A stretch of 64,000 bases of DNA from Oscillospiraceae bacterium (GCA_015066465.1 SVOI01000004.1:1-64000); one strand, 5' to 3'. Positions 25,464 to 35,350 are shown, numbered from the stretch's first letter. A program made the numbers and translations. The notes: generated from the letters alone by a model not told the origin.

Positions 25464-27111
25464 ACATATCGGTAACTAATCCATCTACATTTTTTGAAAT
25501 AACATATTTACCAAAAGATGGTTTGCCTTTATATACATTATTTTTCATTACTATATTTTTAGTTGAATTAACGTTAAGTGCCGGAATACTGTTAAGCACA
25601 AAAAGATTATTTTCAATATAAATATTCTCGTGAACAAAATCCTGAAATCTACGATTTTCCGGAGCTATAAGAATTGAATTCTCTTCGCAATTCATAAATG
25701 CGTTGCCACGTATCATCATAGATTTAACCTTGCCACTTTCGTGCCACGTTAAAGCATCATTTGCGACATAAATACCACTCATACCAGTATTTAAAAATTT
25801 ATTGTTTTCAATTAAAATTTTACCTCTTGTAGTAACAAGTAAGCCACGAAGCGTAATTCTGTTTAAAGTATTTTCTAAAAATTCAACGTCCGGACACGCT
25901 GTAACGTCTTCAACCACAGTACCCGCAGGGTAATTATTCATTCTTGTTGAAAGCTTGAGCTTTATGCGATACCTGTCAATCATTTCACTTTGCAAAATTT
26001 TAGAAGAGCCGAGCTCTTTAAGAGTTTTAGGGTCAATAAAGCTTATTGTGTCATTAACCCTCAAAGGATTAAAGCCAAAGGTTCTGCGGTGACTGTAGCC
26101 TAACGTTATTATATCCCCCTGTACGTCTAAAATTTTAAAATAGATACCGTGAATGTTGCAACAGTCATTTGCGCAGGAATTAAAGTTGCTTTGTTTAACA
26201 CTTACTGTACCACGACACATTGAAACACATATAAAGTCAGCAAGTGAGCTAAAATCGACTTCTGCGCCCTCTCTCGGTGAAAAATCGAGCTTTTTAAGTT
26301 CAATATCCTGAGAATTCTGCGCTACTACACCAAGACCATAATTGAAGCGTTGGGTTATATTCTCTAATTTTACATTTTTACTGCCATCAATAAAAATACC
26401 AACGTTTTTTCTCGGCTTTGGAAAAACGTAAAATATCTGACCCTCTGTAAAATCCTTTGGAACAATATAACGAGCTTTAAAAACTCTTGGTGCAATCTCT
26501 TTAATAGATGAAATGCCATAAAACGGATGAGAACCGTTTTTTGTTAGGTGGCTATAATTAGATGGCTTCGCTGTAGGAGTCCACGCACCAGTATTTTTAT
26601 TATCGGTAAAAGCATAAACATAATCTGTACCATACCAATAATATTCACCATTCTCTTCTTTGTAATTGCTTGTTTCATCAATTTTAAAAGTAACGTAAAA
26701 TGGTGAAGCCTTTAAAATTGTTATTTTATGAACGTTAGGCTGAACAGTTTCAATAGTTAGATTTTTTAAGGTTATATTCTCACAGTTTTCAATAACAATA
26801 TTCGTCATTTGACCATCAAGAATAATTGTTGAATTGTTAAAATCTATTTCAAGGTCATTTATACCTTTTAAATCGAGTGCTATTTTATGAATATGCTTTT
26901 TATCTGTTTCACTATACTCTTTATCTGCAATAGTATTTGTTATATAAAGCTCTCTTTCTTGAGCATATTTACTTAAAAATACATAATTACCTTTCTGTAA
27001 CAAAAGGCTTTTGGGTTTTGCATTTTCTGACGCTGTATTCAAAAGATTGCTGAAAGCAACTGTTACTTCTGAGTCAGGATTTATATTAAATGACTCCGGG
27101 TAAATTACCAC
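25462..27111 (-). CDS. Right-handed beta-helix protein, GH110-like (alpha-1,3-galactosidase family candidate)
   Basis: About 549 residues from the GTG at 27111, chosen because AGGTGA lies 6 nt upstream; a GTG at 27120 abuts that site. There is no signal peptide. Repeated N-I-x-[IL]-x-N-x-x-F rungs define a beta-helix. The block ANDCCNIHGIYF (near 314) resembles the DDAxNxHG active-site block of GH110, which removes alpha-1,3-galactose from B-type glycans. The second Asp of that block is replaced by Cys here, so activity is uncertain. It is probably cytoplasmic glycan processing. Confidence 0.6.
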   Translation of the reverse strand: MVIYPESFNINPDSEVTVAFSNLLNTASENAKPKSLLLQKGNYVFLSKYAQERELYITNTIADKEYSETDKKHIHKIALDLKGINDLEIDFNNSTIILDGQMTNIVIENCENITLKNLTIETVQPNVHKITILKASPFYVTFKIDETSNYKEENGEYYWYGTDYVYAFTDNKNTGAWTPTAKPSNYSHLTKNGSHPFYGISSIKEIAPRVFKARYIVPKDFTEGQIFYVFPKPRKNVGIFIDGSKNVKLENITQRFNYGLGVVAQNSQDIELKKLDFSPREGAEVDFSSLADFICVSMCRGTVSVKQSNFNSCANDCCNIHGIYFKILDVQGDIITLGYSHRRTFGFNPLRVNDTISFIDPKTLKELGSSKILQSEMIDRYRIKLKLSTRMNNYPAGTVVEDVTACPDVEFLENTLNRITLRGLLVTTRGKILIENNKFLNTGMSGIYVANDALTWHESGKVKSMMIRGNAFMNCEENSILIAPENRRFQDFVHENIYIENNLFVLNSIPALNVNSTKNIVMKNNVYKGKPSFGKYVISKNVDGLVTDM

Positions 27112-27221
27112 TATTTTCACCTACTGTTATTTGATTTATATATAATAAACTAACGTCTGATTGATTCGGCTTTAATAATATAATAAATGGAAATAAATTG
27201 CAATAACATTTTAGAAAAAAG

Positions 27222-27254
27222 AAAAAGCCCGTCGCACCTTGCGACGGGTTTTTC
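27222..27254. terminator. GC-rich hairpin in the 27.1-27.5 kb intergenic region
   Basis: AAAAAGCCCGTCGC pairs with GCGACGGGTTTTTC. It lies upstream of a minus-strand gene and over 280 bp upstream of a plus-strand gene, so it belongs to neither 3' end. It may mark a small transcript from the region to its right or left. Confidence 0.6.
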
Positions 27255-27303
27255 TTGAATAGAAGAGATTTTACTCTCTTGCGTACTCGTATTGGCAACT
27301 ATA

Positions 27304-27322
27304 TAGTAACCATTGGTTACTA
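27304..27322. promoter_or_regulatory. 19-bp perfect palindrome, probable operator
   Basis: TAGTAACCA-T-TGGTTACTA is a perfect 9-1-9 palindrome in the gap between the divergent GH110-like and oxidoreductase genes. It is followed by an AATTGTTAACAAT palindrome (about 27347-27359). Confidence 0.5.
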
Positions 27323-27544
27323 CTATTATGTTGCAAAAATGTGAACAAATTGTTAACAATACCATTTTTCCATCCCACTAATTGTTAGCATTCTGCCTTT
27401 TTCGTCATATATTACACAATATATAGTGTTTATTTGTTTATTTTTCTTTCAAGAAAATTGCTTTTTCTATTGAAAGTAAAGGCATATTGTGGTAATCTTT
27501 ATATGTAAAAAATTATCTGTCTATCGCAGATTAGGAGGATATTT

Positions 27545-28693
27545 ATGGCAAGTATTTTAGATGCTTTTAAAGAAAAGCAAACAGAAGAAAGAGTTTACAC
27601 AGGCAAAAAGATCAAAGTTGGTATTATCGGCTGTGGTTGGATTGCAGAAGCACATGCACTAAGCTATATGAAATGCGAAGATGTTGAAATTGTTGCTTTA
27701 GCTGATATTATTCCTGGTAAAGCAGAAGCATTTGCAAAGCAATGTGGCATTGAGGGTGCAAAATATTACAACAGCGACAGGGAGCTTATCGACAACGAAA
27801 AAGACCTTGATGCTGTTTCAATCTGTACTTATAACAGACAACACGCTCCTTGTGCTATTTATGCTTTAGAGCACGGTGTTCACGTTCTTCTTGAAAAGCC
27901 AATGTGTGTTACTTTAGAAGAAGCTGTTGAAATCTGCAAAGCAGAAAAGAAGAGTGGCAAGATTCTCTCAATCGGTTTCCAACCACGCTTTGACGAAAAT
28001 ATGAAAATGGTTAAGAAAATCTGCGAAAGCGGTGTTCTTGGTAAGATTTATTACATTCAGACCGGTGGCGGTAGAAGAATGGGTATTCCAACACCTTTCG
28101 GTACTTCATTCATTCAGGAAGATACAGCAGGTCTTGGTGCTTTAGGCGATATCGGTTGTTATTCACTCGATATGGTGCTTAATGCTATCGGCTATCCGAA
28201 GCCACTTACTGTTACAGGCTTCAAGGCTGGTCTTTTCGGTAAAAAACCAGAATATCTTCAAAAACCAGAATACACAGAAGTTTTCGGCGTTGATGACTTT
28301 GCTGCTGCATATATCCGCCTTGAAAATGACATTGTTCTTGACTTCAGAATTGCATGGGCTATGCACTGCGACACTCCTGGTGATACAATCATTATGGGTA
28401 CTGAAGGTGGTCTTCGTATCCCATCAACAGAATGCTGGAATGGTTCAATTGGTGGCCCAATGACAATCTACCACAACATTGCTGGCGAATGTGTTGAAAC
28501 AGTTATTCCTGAATGCAACAATGACGAAGATAACTTCGACAAGAAAATCCGTTCATTCATTGACGCTATTGAATTCAATCTTCCATCTCCAGTTCCATCA
28601 AGCCAGATTATTTACAACCAGGCAATTATTGATGGTATTGCTCGTTCTTCAGATTTAGGCAGAGAAGTTACAATTGAAATTCCAGAAATCTGA
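27545..28693 (+). CDS. Gfo/Idh/MocA-family NAD(P)-dependent oxidoreductase
   Basis: 382 residues. The N-terminal Rossmann fold has VGIIGCGWIAEAHALSY (about 24-40) and an EKP motif in VLLEKPMCVTLEEA. The C-terminal domain has GGGRRMGIP and a GDIGCYSLD segment. Such enzymes oxidise or isomerise sugars and sugar derivatives; the substrate is unknown. A strong AGGAGG site precedes the ATG. Divergence from the glycan beta-helix gene suggests a shared carbohydrate pathway. Confidence 0.92.
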   Translation: MASILDAFKEKQTEERVYTGKKIKVGIIGCGWIAEAHALSYMKCEDVEIVALADIIPGKAEAFAKQCGIEGAKYYNSDRELIDNEKDLDAVSICTYNRQHAPCAIYALEHGVHVLLEKPMCVTLEEAVEICKAEKKSGKILSIGFQPRFDENMKMVKKICESGVLGKIYYIQTGGGRRMGIPTPFGTSFIQEDTAGLGALGDIGCYSLDMVLNAIGYPKPLTVTGFKAGLFGKKPEYLQKPEYTEVFGVDDFAAAYIRLENDIVLDFRIAWAMHCDTPGDTIIMGTEGGLRIPSTECWNGSIGGPMTIYHNIAGECVETVIPECNNDEDNFDKKIRSFIDAIEFNLPSPVPSSQIIYNQAIIDGIARSSDLGREVTIEIPEI

Positions 28694-28784
28694 TAGTCAC
28701 TACGCTTAACTTAATTCTGAATTCGGAATGCGTAATTATCGGAAGGCTTCGCCTTAATTTTATTGTAAGATAATAAAAATAATT

Positions 28785-28832
28785 CATCCTATCATTTTAG
28801 TTGATACTAAACCAACTTTAAATGATAGGATG
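28785..28832. terminator. Terminator hairpin of the CTATCATTTT family (copy 3)
   Basis: CATCCTATCATTT pairs with AAATGATAGGATG, between convergent genes. It is preceded by TCTGAATTCGGAATGCG and AAGGCTTCGCCTT (28717-28757), the same companions as copies 1, 2 and 4. Confidence 0.75.
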
Positions 28833-28873
28833 ATTTCATTTTATTAGTAAATTACGCAAGCATTTTCAAAATT

Positions 28874-30025
28874 TTAATTCTTAATCTCTCTTGCTCTCAC
28901 AACACCATTAAGCTGAGAAATCGCACTTGTAACATCTGAAGCACTATCTACAACAAAGAGTGAATATGTATATTCCCCTTTTGTGCCAGATTTGAATGCT
29001 TTAACAGCAACACCCTTTTCTGTAAATACAGAAAGAATATCATTTGTGTTTAAATCTGCTTTGTGAATTACAGAAATTCTGTCGCCCTCGTCATCTAAAA
29101 TAACATTAGGGAAGTTTACAGAATTCTTAATATTACCTTTTTCTAAGAACTCTTTCATCTGTACTGCTGCCATATAAGCACAGTTTTCTTCTGACTCAGG
29201 AGTTGAAGCACCAAGGTGTGGTAAAGCAACAACGTTTTCTACACCAATGACGTCATCTGTTGGGAAGTCTGTAACGTAGCAAGAAACCTTACCACTTTCA
29301 AGTGCCTTTAATAAATCTTTTGAATTTACAAGCTCACCACGTGCAAAGTTAAGAATTCTTACGCCGTCTTTCATTTTAGCAATTGCTGCTTCGTTTATAC
29401 TGCCTTTTGTATCTGCAGTTGCAGGAATATGAAGAGAAATATAATCTGCATTTTCATAAATATCTTCTACGCTACCTACAAGCTCTACCTGTGAGTTAAG
29501 AAGTGCTTTTGCTTCATCACTTAAGAATGCATCGAAGCCCGCTACCTTCATACCTAATGCAATAGCAGAGTCAGCCACAAGGCGACCAATAGCACCAAGA
29601 CCAATAAGACCTAACGTTTTACCGCTGATTTCTGGTCCTGCGAATTGTGATTTGCCTTTTTCAACAAGTTTGCCTACGTTTTCGCCTTCACCTTTTAAGC
29701 CTTTGCACCAGTCGTAAGAAGCCATAACTTTTCTTGAAGAAACCATAAGACCACAAATAACAAGCTCTTTAACTGCATTTGCATTAGCGCCAGGTGTATT
29801 AAATACAACTACACCTTTACCGGCACAATCTGCTACCGGAATATTATTAACACCAGCACCCGCTCTTGCTACTGCTAAAGTTTCATTAGAAAATTCATAC
29901 TCGTGCATTGAAGCAGAACGAACTATAATACCCTGTGGATTTTCACATTCTTCTAAAATATTGTAGCTTGAGTCAAATTCTTTAAGACCGATTTTTGAAA
30001 TTTTATTTAAAGTTAAAATATCCAT
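28874..30025 (-). CDS. serA: D-3-phosphoglycerate dehydrogenase
   Basis: 383 residues from MDILTLNKIS, whose ATG follows the serC stop by 1 nt. AAGGA lies 11 nt upstream; in-frame ATGs at 30034 and 30046 are alternatives. NAD-binding motif: GLIGLGAIGRLVADSA. Catalytic segments: NFARGELVNSKDL and LPHLGASTPESEENC. A C-terminal ACT domain (ISVIHKADLNTNDILSVF) may bind an effector such as serine. First step of serine synthesis, coupled to serC. Confidence 0.95.
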   Translation of the reverse strand: MDILTLNKISKIGLKEFDSSYNILEECENPQGIIVRSASMHEYEFSNETLAVARAGAGVNNIPVADCAGKGVVVFNTPGANANAVKELVICGLMVSSRKVMASYDWCKGLKGEGENVGKLVEKGKSQFAGPEISGKTLGLIGLGAIGRLVADSAIALGMKVAGFDAFLSDEAKALLNSQVELVGSVEDIYENADYISLHIPATADTKGSINEAAIAKMKDGVRILNFARGELVNSKDLLKALESGKVSCYVTDFPTDDVIGVENVVALPHLGASTPESEENCAYMAAVQMKEFLEKGNIKNSVNFPNVILDDEGDRISVIHKADLNTNDILSVFTEKGVAVKAFKSGTKGEYTYSLFVVDSASDVTSAISQLNGVVRAREIKN

Positions 30026-30026
30026 A

Positions 30027-31109
30027 TTAGCCATTTTCCTTTTCAAATTTTTCCATAAACTCTACGAGTGCTTTAACGCCATCTATTGGCATTGCATTAT
30101 AAATTGATGCTCTCATACCACCAACAGTTCTGTGACCTTTAAGGTTTACAAGACCAGCCGCTGTTGCTTCTTTTACAAATTTAGCATCTAATTCTTCATT
30201 ACCTGTAACAAAAGGAACGTTCATAAGTGAACGGTCTTCTTTTTTAACTGTACCTTTAAAGAGCTTACTGTTATCAAGGAAGTCATAAAGCATTTTTGCT
30301 TTTGCTTCATTTAACTCTTTCATTTTTTCGAGTCCACCGAGATTTTTAATCCACTCTAAAACGAGTTTGCAAATATATATAGTATAGCAAGGTGGTGTGT
30401 TGTAAAGTGAATCGTTATCAGCGTGAATCTGGTAATTTAACATTGTTGGTGTAATATCACGAGCGTTACCCAATAAATCTTCACGGATAATTGCAATAGT
30501 AAGACCTGCTGGTGCTACGTTCTTTTGTGCACCGCCGTAAACCATACCAAACTTTGTAACGTCAAGTGGTTCAGATAAGAAGCAGCTTGAAATATCTGCA
30601 ATAAGTGGTGTGTCGCCCGTGTCTGGTAATTCTTTATAAACTGTGCCGTAAATTGTGTTATTCATACAAATATACACGTAGTCAGCATCACTTCTGAAAT
30701 CTGCTTTTGTAGTTTTTGGAATGTAAGTGTAAACTTCATCTTCTGAAGATGCTACCGCTTTTACGTCACCATATTTTTTCGCTTCAGAAAATGCTTTTTT
30801 AGCCCATTGACCAGTGATAATAAAATCCGCCTTATTACTACCGTTCATAAAGTTCAAAGGAATTGCCGCAAATTGTGTTGAAGCACCACCTTGTAAAAAC
30901 AGAACTTTATAATTATCTGGAATATTCATAAGTTCTCTTAAAAGTGACTCGGCACCTTTAATAATGCTATCATACACTTTTGAACGGTGTGACATTTCCA
31001 TAACAGACTGGCCACTACCTTCGTAGTCAAGCATTTCTGCTGCTGCCTTTTTTAACACTTCTTCAGGTAACATTGAAGGACCTGCTGAAAAATTATAAAC
31101 TCTGCTCAT
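30027..31109 (-). CDS. serC: Phosphoserine aminotransferase
   Basis: 360 residues, the family's usual length, opening with VYNFSAGPSMLPEEVLK. The PLP lysine lies in YGGAQKNVAPAGLT (near 197), and the C-terminus has GHRTVGGMRASIYNAMP. It makes phosphoserine from the SerA product. serC is first in the operon; no serB phosphatase is seen. Confidence 0.97.
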   Translation of the reverse strand: MSRVYNFSAGPSMLPEEVLKKAAAEMLDYEGSGQSVMEMSHRSKVYDSIIKGAESLLRELMNIPDNYKVLFLQGGASTQFAAIPLNFMNGSNKADFIITGQWAKKAFSEAKKYGDVKAVASSEDEVYTYIPKTTKADFRSDADYVYICMNNTIYGTVYKELPDTGDTPLIADISSCFLSEPLDVTKFGMVYGGAQKNVAPAGLTIAIIREDLLGNARDITPTMLNYQIHADNDSLYNTPPCYTIYICKLVLEWIKNLGGLEKMKELNEAKAKMLYDFLDNSKLFKGTVKKEDRSLMNVPFVTGNEELDAKFVKEATAAGLVNLKGHRTVGGMRASIYNAMPIDGVKALVEFMEKFEKENG

Positions 31110-31145
31110 TTAAAAATACCCCTATCTTTATTAAAAATATGCAGT

Positions 31146-31175
31146 ATTATACACCTATATATATGCAACTGTCAA
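31146..31175 (-). promoter_or_regulatory. serC promoter
   Basis: On the minus strand TTGACA (31170-31175) and TATAAT (31146-31151) are 18 nt apart. The ribosome site is AGGGGT. Confidence 0.75.
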
Positions 31176-31242
31176 TACTTTAATGTATTTTTTATCACAA
31201 ATGTTGCATAATTCTACACATTATTGCATATTTTTCCAGAAC

Positions 31243-31271
31243 TTGTTTTTTTCTTAGAAATACTGTATTAT
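31243..31271 (+). promoter_or_regulatory. Promoter of the U32 peptidase pair
   Basis: TTGTTT (31243-31248) and TATTAT (31266-31271) are 17 nt apart. The leader ends in ATAGGGGTACTAAAAATATG, echoing the leader of the divergent serC gene. Confidence 0.6.
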
Positions 31272-31313
31272 ATTAAATATATTTATTTCAATTAACATAG
31301 GGGTACTAAAAAT

Positions 31314-32519
31314 ATGTTTAAACCTGAGCTTCTTTCACCTGCTGGTGATATGAATTGTCTTAAAACTGCAATTAAATTCGGTGCAGATGCCGTTTACGTT
31401 GGTGGTCCGCTTTTACAATTAAGAGCGGATAAAGCAGCATTTACAGAAGAAAAGCTTATAGAAGCAGTTAACTATACTCACAAGCACAATAAAAAACTTT
31501 ATGTTACAGTTAACAGCTTTACTAAAAATAATGAAATAGAACCACTTAAAGACTACGCTAAAATGCTTTATGAAATAGGTGCAGATGCAGTTATTGTTTC
31601 TGACCTTGGGGCAGTTGCTACAATTAAAAAAAGCGCACCTGATTTAGACGTTCACATAAGCACACAGGCTAACTGTTGTAACTACGCTGCAGCTAATGCA
31701 TATTACGAAATGGGTGCTTCAAGAGTTGTTTTAGCACGTGAAATGACTATTGAAGAAATTGGTGAATTACATCAGAAAATTCCAAGAGAATTAGAATTAG
31801 AAGCATTTGTTCACGGGGCTATGTGTATGGCGTATTCTGGCAGATGTTTAATATCTTCATTTTTAAATGACAGAAGTGGTAACCGTGGTGAATGCACCCA
31901 ACCTTGCCGTTGGAGTTATTATTTAATGGAAAGGAATAGACCAAACGAATTTTACAAGGTTGAAGAATACCCAGACCACACTGCAATTTTAAGTTCACAC
32001 GATATGAAAGCAGTTTCATTCTTAGATGAATTAAAGGATGCTGGTATCGACTCATTTAAAATTGAAGGCAGAATGAAAACTGAATATTACGTTGCTCACG
32101 TCGTTAATGCTTACAGACGTGCTATTGATAAAACTGCACCTATGGAGCTTATTGAAAGAGAATTAGAAGCAGTAAGCCACAGACCTTATAACTCAGGCTT
32201 CTATTATGGCAATTTAGTTCACAATCATTTTAACGATGGACTTTACCATCAGGACTGCACGTTTGCTGGTGTTGCTTTAGAAGATTCAAAAGATGGCAAG
32301 GTTTTAATTGAACAGCGTAACTTCTTTAAACAAGGCGACCAATTAGAACTCGTTACACCTCTCTCCCTTGGAACTTCTTTTATTGTAGAAGGTATTGAAA
32401 CAGAAGACGGAGAAGCATTAGAAACTGCTTGCCATCCACAACAAGTTTTATATATTTCTTGTGGTGACACAGAGGTTAAATGTGGTGACATTTTAAGAGT
32501 GAGAAAAGAAAATGAATAA
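31314..32519 (+). CDS. Peptidase U32-family protein (TrhP-like)
   Basis: 401 residues. It opens KPELLSPAGDMNCLKTAIKF. The U32 signature is EAFVHGAMCMAYSGRCLISS, then NDRSGNRGECTQPCRW, whose Cys residues are proposed iron-sulfur ligands. Characterised relatives (TrhP/RlhA) are needed for 5-hydroxylation of uridine in tRNA or cytidine in rRNA; others were first called collagenases. It overlaps the second U32 gene by 8 nt. Confidence 0.93.
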   Translation: MFKPELLSPAGDMNCLKTAIKFGADAVYVGGPLLQLRADKAAFTEEKLIEAVNYTHKHNKKLYVTVNSFTKNNEIEPLKDYAKMLYEIGADAVIVSDLGAVATIKKSAPDLDVHISTQANCCNYAAANAYYEMGASRVVLAREMTIEEIGELHQKIPRELELEAFVHGAMCMAYSGRCLISSFLNDRSGNRGECTQPCRWSYYLMERNRPNEFYKVEEYPDHTAILSSHDMKAVSFLDELKDAGIDSFKIEGRMKTEYYVAHVVNAYRRAIDKTAPMELIERELEAVSHRPYNSGFYYGNLVHNHFNDGLYHQDCTFAGVALEDSKDGKVLIEQRNFFKQGDQLELVTPLSLGTSFIVEGIETEDGEALETACHPQQVLYISCGDTEVKCGDILRVRKENE

Positions 32520-34551
32520 TGCAGAAATTTTAGCACCAGTCGGCTCCGAGGAGCAATTATTAGCAGCAGTAAGAAGTGGTGCAGATGCAGTTTATCTTGG
32601 AACTAAAAGCTTTAACGCAAGACGTAATGCAGATAATTTTGACAGCTTCAATTTAAACGAAGCAGTTAAATATTGTCACTCATATAACGTTAAGGTTTAC
32701 GTTACTTCAAATACAATAGTCTTTGATAAAGAATTACAAGAGCTTTATGAAACTATAAAAGAAATTGCTTTATCAGGTGCAGATGCAGTAATTGTTCAGG
32801 ATTTTGCAACTGTAAAGGCAGTTAAAAAAATCTGCCCCTCACTCCCCTTACACGCTTCAACTCAGATGGCAATTCACAACGTGAGTGGTGTAAAGGTATT
32901 AGAAAAATTAGGCTTTACAAGAGTTGTGCTCGCTCGTGAACTTTCTTTTAAAGAAATAGAAAAAATAGTAAAAAGCACCACCTTAGAAACAGAAGTTTTC
33001 GTTCACGGAGCACATTGTATGTCTGTTTCTGGCAACTGTTATATTTCCGCTTTTTTAGGTGAAAGAAGTGGCAACCGTGGGCTTTGCGCTCAGCCTTGCC
33101 GATTAGACTGGAAAGTAGATAACAAAAATTTTGCTCTTTCTTTAAAAGATATGTCTTACGTTGACCATCTTAAAGAATTAGAAGCTATAGGTGTTACTTC
33201 TTTAAAAATCGAAGGCAGAATGAAGAGACCAGAATACGTAGCATCTGCCGTAACTGCTTGTAAAAATGCTTTAAACAACAAAGATTACAACAAAGATTTA
33301 TTAAAAGCAGTATTTTCAAGAAGTGGTTTTACAGATGGCTATTTAATGGATAAAAGAAACAGCGATATGTTCGGCTACAGAAGTAAAGATGACGTTGTTT
33401 CTGCTACAAATGATGTTTTTAAAGAACTTCAGGCGTTATATAAAGCTGACACACCTGTTACACCAGTTAATATGTGTTTCCATATTTCAAAAGAAAGCTC
33501 TATATTACAATGTACTTCAAACGGAATAACTGTAATTGCTACCGGTACTGGTGGAGAAATTCCGATAAATAAACCGCTTTCTTTTGAGCTTTGTGAAAAA
33601 AATCTTAAAAAATTAGGTGGTACACCTTATTTTTTAAATGATTTAAAATTCAATAATCCCGAGAATTTAACTCTTTCACTTTCTGTAATTAATGCTTTAA
33701 GGCGTGAATGTGTTGAGAAGTTAGATTTAGAATTTAATAGCACAAATCGAGAAATTTTTGACGTTTCACCAGAATTTAAAGAAAGCAACAAAAAGAAAAA
33801 CCCGACATTAAGAGCAAGGTTTTCTGAATTCAGACAATATTCACCCGATTTTGACTGTTGCGAATACCTTATATTCCCTATAAAAGAAGTTTTAAGTCAC
33901 AAAGAAGATTTAGATAAAATCAAAGAGAAGATTATAATTAAATTACCCGACTTGATTTATCCGTTTTATGAAGATAAGCTTTTAAGTAACTTACAAGAAT
34001 TAAAATCTCTTGGCTTCAAAAACGCTATTAGTGGCAATATTGGTGGTATTGAGATTATAAAAAATGCAGGACTTAACGCTTTTGGTGGTCACACGCTTAA
34101 TATTGCAAACTCCGAAGCAATAGAATTCTACGAAACACAAGATGTAAAGGATTTAACCTTGTCAGTTGAACTAAGTGCTAAAGCCATTGATAATATTAGT
34201 TCAAATGTAAAAATTGGCGCTTACTGTTACGGCAACTTGCCACTTATGTTTTTCAGAAACTGCCCGTTAAAGCAAAAAGACGGCTGTGGTAATTGTAGTG
34301 GTAAACGAAAAATAACTGACAGAAAAAACATTGAATTTGATGTTTTGTGTCACGATAAAATGTACTCAGTTTTACACAATTCCGTTCCACTTTATATTAT
34401 GGATAAAATCAATCTTAATTGTGATTTTGTTACTATGTATTTTACAAACGAGAGTAAAAGTGAATGTAAAGAAATTTTAAAGCTTTGCAAAAACAAACAA
34501 TCTGCTCCGTTCAAGAAAACGGCTGGGTTGTATCTCAGGGAAGTTCTTTAG
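32512..34551 (+). CDS. Second peptidase U32-family protein, long form
   Basis: 679 residues. It repeats the family start (AEILAPVGSEEQLLAAVRSG) and signature (VFVHGAHCMSVSGNCYISAF, then ERSGNRGLCAQPCRLDW). A C-terminal extension (about 400-679) includes CPLKQKDGCGNC, a further Cys cluster. Adjacent short and long U32 genes are common in Clostridia and probably form a heteromer or act in sequence. Confidence 0.92.
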   Translation: MNNAEILAPVGSEEQLLAAVRSGADAVYLGTKSFNARRNADNFDSFNLNEAVKYCHSYNVKVYVTSNTIVFDKELQELYETIKEIALSGADAVIVQDFATVKAVKKICPSLPLHASTQMAIHNVSGVKVLEKLGFTRVVLARELSFKEIEKIVKSTTLETEVFVHGAHCMSVSGNCYISAFLGERSGNRGLCAQPCRLDWKVDNKNFALSLKDMSYVDHLKELEAIGVTSLKIEGRMKRPEYVASAVTACKNALNNKDYNKDLLKAVFSRSGFTDGYLMDKRNSDMFGYRSKDDVVSATNDVFKELQALYKADTPVTPVNMCFHISKESSILQCTSNGITVIATGTGGEIPINKPLSFELCEKNLKKLGGTPYFLNDLKFNNPENLTLSLSVINALRRECVEKLDLEFNSTNREIFDVSPEFKESNKKKNPTLRARFSEFRQYSPDFDCCEYLIFPIKEVLSHKEDLDKIKEKIIIKLPDLIYPFYEDKLLSNLQELKSLGFKNAISGNIGGIEIIKNAGLNAFGGHTLNIANSEAIEFYETQDVKDLTLSVELSAKAIDNISSNVKIGAYCYGNLPLMFFRNCPLKQKDGCGNCSGKRKITDRKNIEFDVLCHDKMYSVLHNSVPLYIMDKINLNCDFVTMYFTNESKSECKEILKLCKNKQSAPFKKTAGLYLREVL

Positions 34552-34639
34552 TTTTGCTTTGCAAAACAATGCAGAATTCAGAATTCAGAATGCAGAATTG
34601 TGGGTCTGCGACGCTATTGTAAATATTATAAAAACAACA

Positions 34640-34687
34640 AAATTCTATCATTTTTAGTTTATTAAACTTTAGATGATAGAATTTTTT
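34640..34687. terminator. Terminator hairpin of the CTATCATTTT family (copy 4)
   Basis: AATTCTATCATTTTT pairs with AGATGATAGAATTTTTT between convergent genes. GGGTCTGCGACGCTATT and AGAATTCAGAATGCAGAATT-type repeats precede it (34568-34618). Confidence 0.75.
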
Positions 34688-34701
34688 CATTTATATAGTT
34701 A

Positions 34702-35346
34702 TTAAACAGTATTTTTATTCAAACTACCAATAAACTCAAACGAATTTGATTTACCACCATTCATAGTTGGTATAACGCTCTTTTTATATTCAAGTTTTTT
34801 GAAGTTTGAAAGAAGTTTTGAAATATAGCTTTCTTTATGCTGTCTTACAGTAACGCCATCGTGTGTTTTAAACACACCGTATATGCCAGTTTCTTTTTCT
34901 GCTTTTTTATATTCCAACCAATTTTTAAAGCCTCTATTTAAGAGAAAATCATTAACGTAAATTATTCCTTGAGGTTTCAGAACTCTTTCGACCTCTTTCA
35001 AAAAATCTTGTTGTAATTCATCATCAGGAATACAAGTAAGAATACCGAATAATACTACAGCATCAAAACTGTTATCAGGGAAAGGTATTTTTCCATCGGG
35101 ATTAGCAATCAAATTTAAATATGGATATTCTCGTTTTCCCCTTTTAATCATATTCTCAGCGGTATCAACACCAGTTAAATCGGTAAAACCATTCTCGTAA
35201 AGTTCATTAAGAATTCTACCATAACCACAACCGACATCGAGAATTTTACTGTTTTTAGAAACATATTTTGAAAACATTGAAACATTTAAAATAGTTGTAA
35301 ATTTCTTTTCTTCCGCTACTGAGTTCCAATATTCATTTTGGTTCAT
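34702..35346 (-). CDS. Class I SAM-dependent methyltransferase
   Basis: 214 residues from MNQNEYWNSV. The GGTGAG ribosome site overlaps the end of the upstream gene. Motif I is ILDVGCGYGRILNEL, followed by GVDTAENMI, then DAVVLFGILTCI (motif II region) and VLKPQGIIYVND. Substrate unknown; layout resembles small-molecule methyltransferases. It may be co-transcribed with the Bro-N gene. Confidence 0.85.
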   Translation of the reverse strand: MNQNEYWNSVAEEKKFTTILNVSMFSKYVSKNSKILDVGCGYGRILNELYENGFTDLTGVDTAENMIKRGKREYPYLNLIANPDGKIPFPDNSFDAVVLFGILTCIPDDELQQDFLKEVERVLKPQGIIYVNDFLLNRGFKNWLEYKKAEKETGIYGVFKTHDGVTVRQHKESYISKLLSNFKKLEYKKSVIPTMNGGKSNSFEFIGSLNKNTV

Positions 35347-35350
35347 AAAA

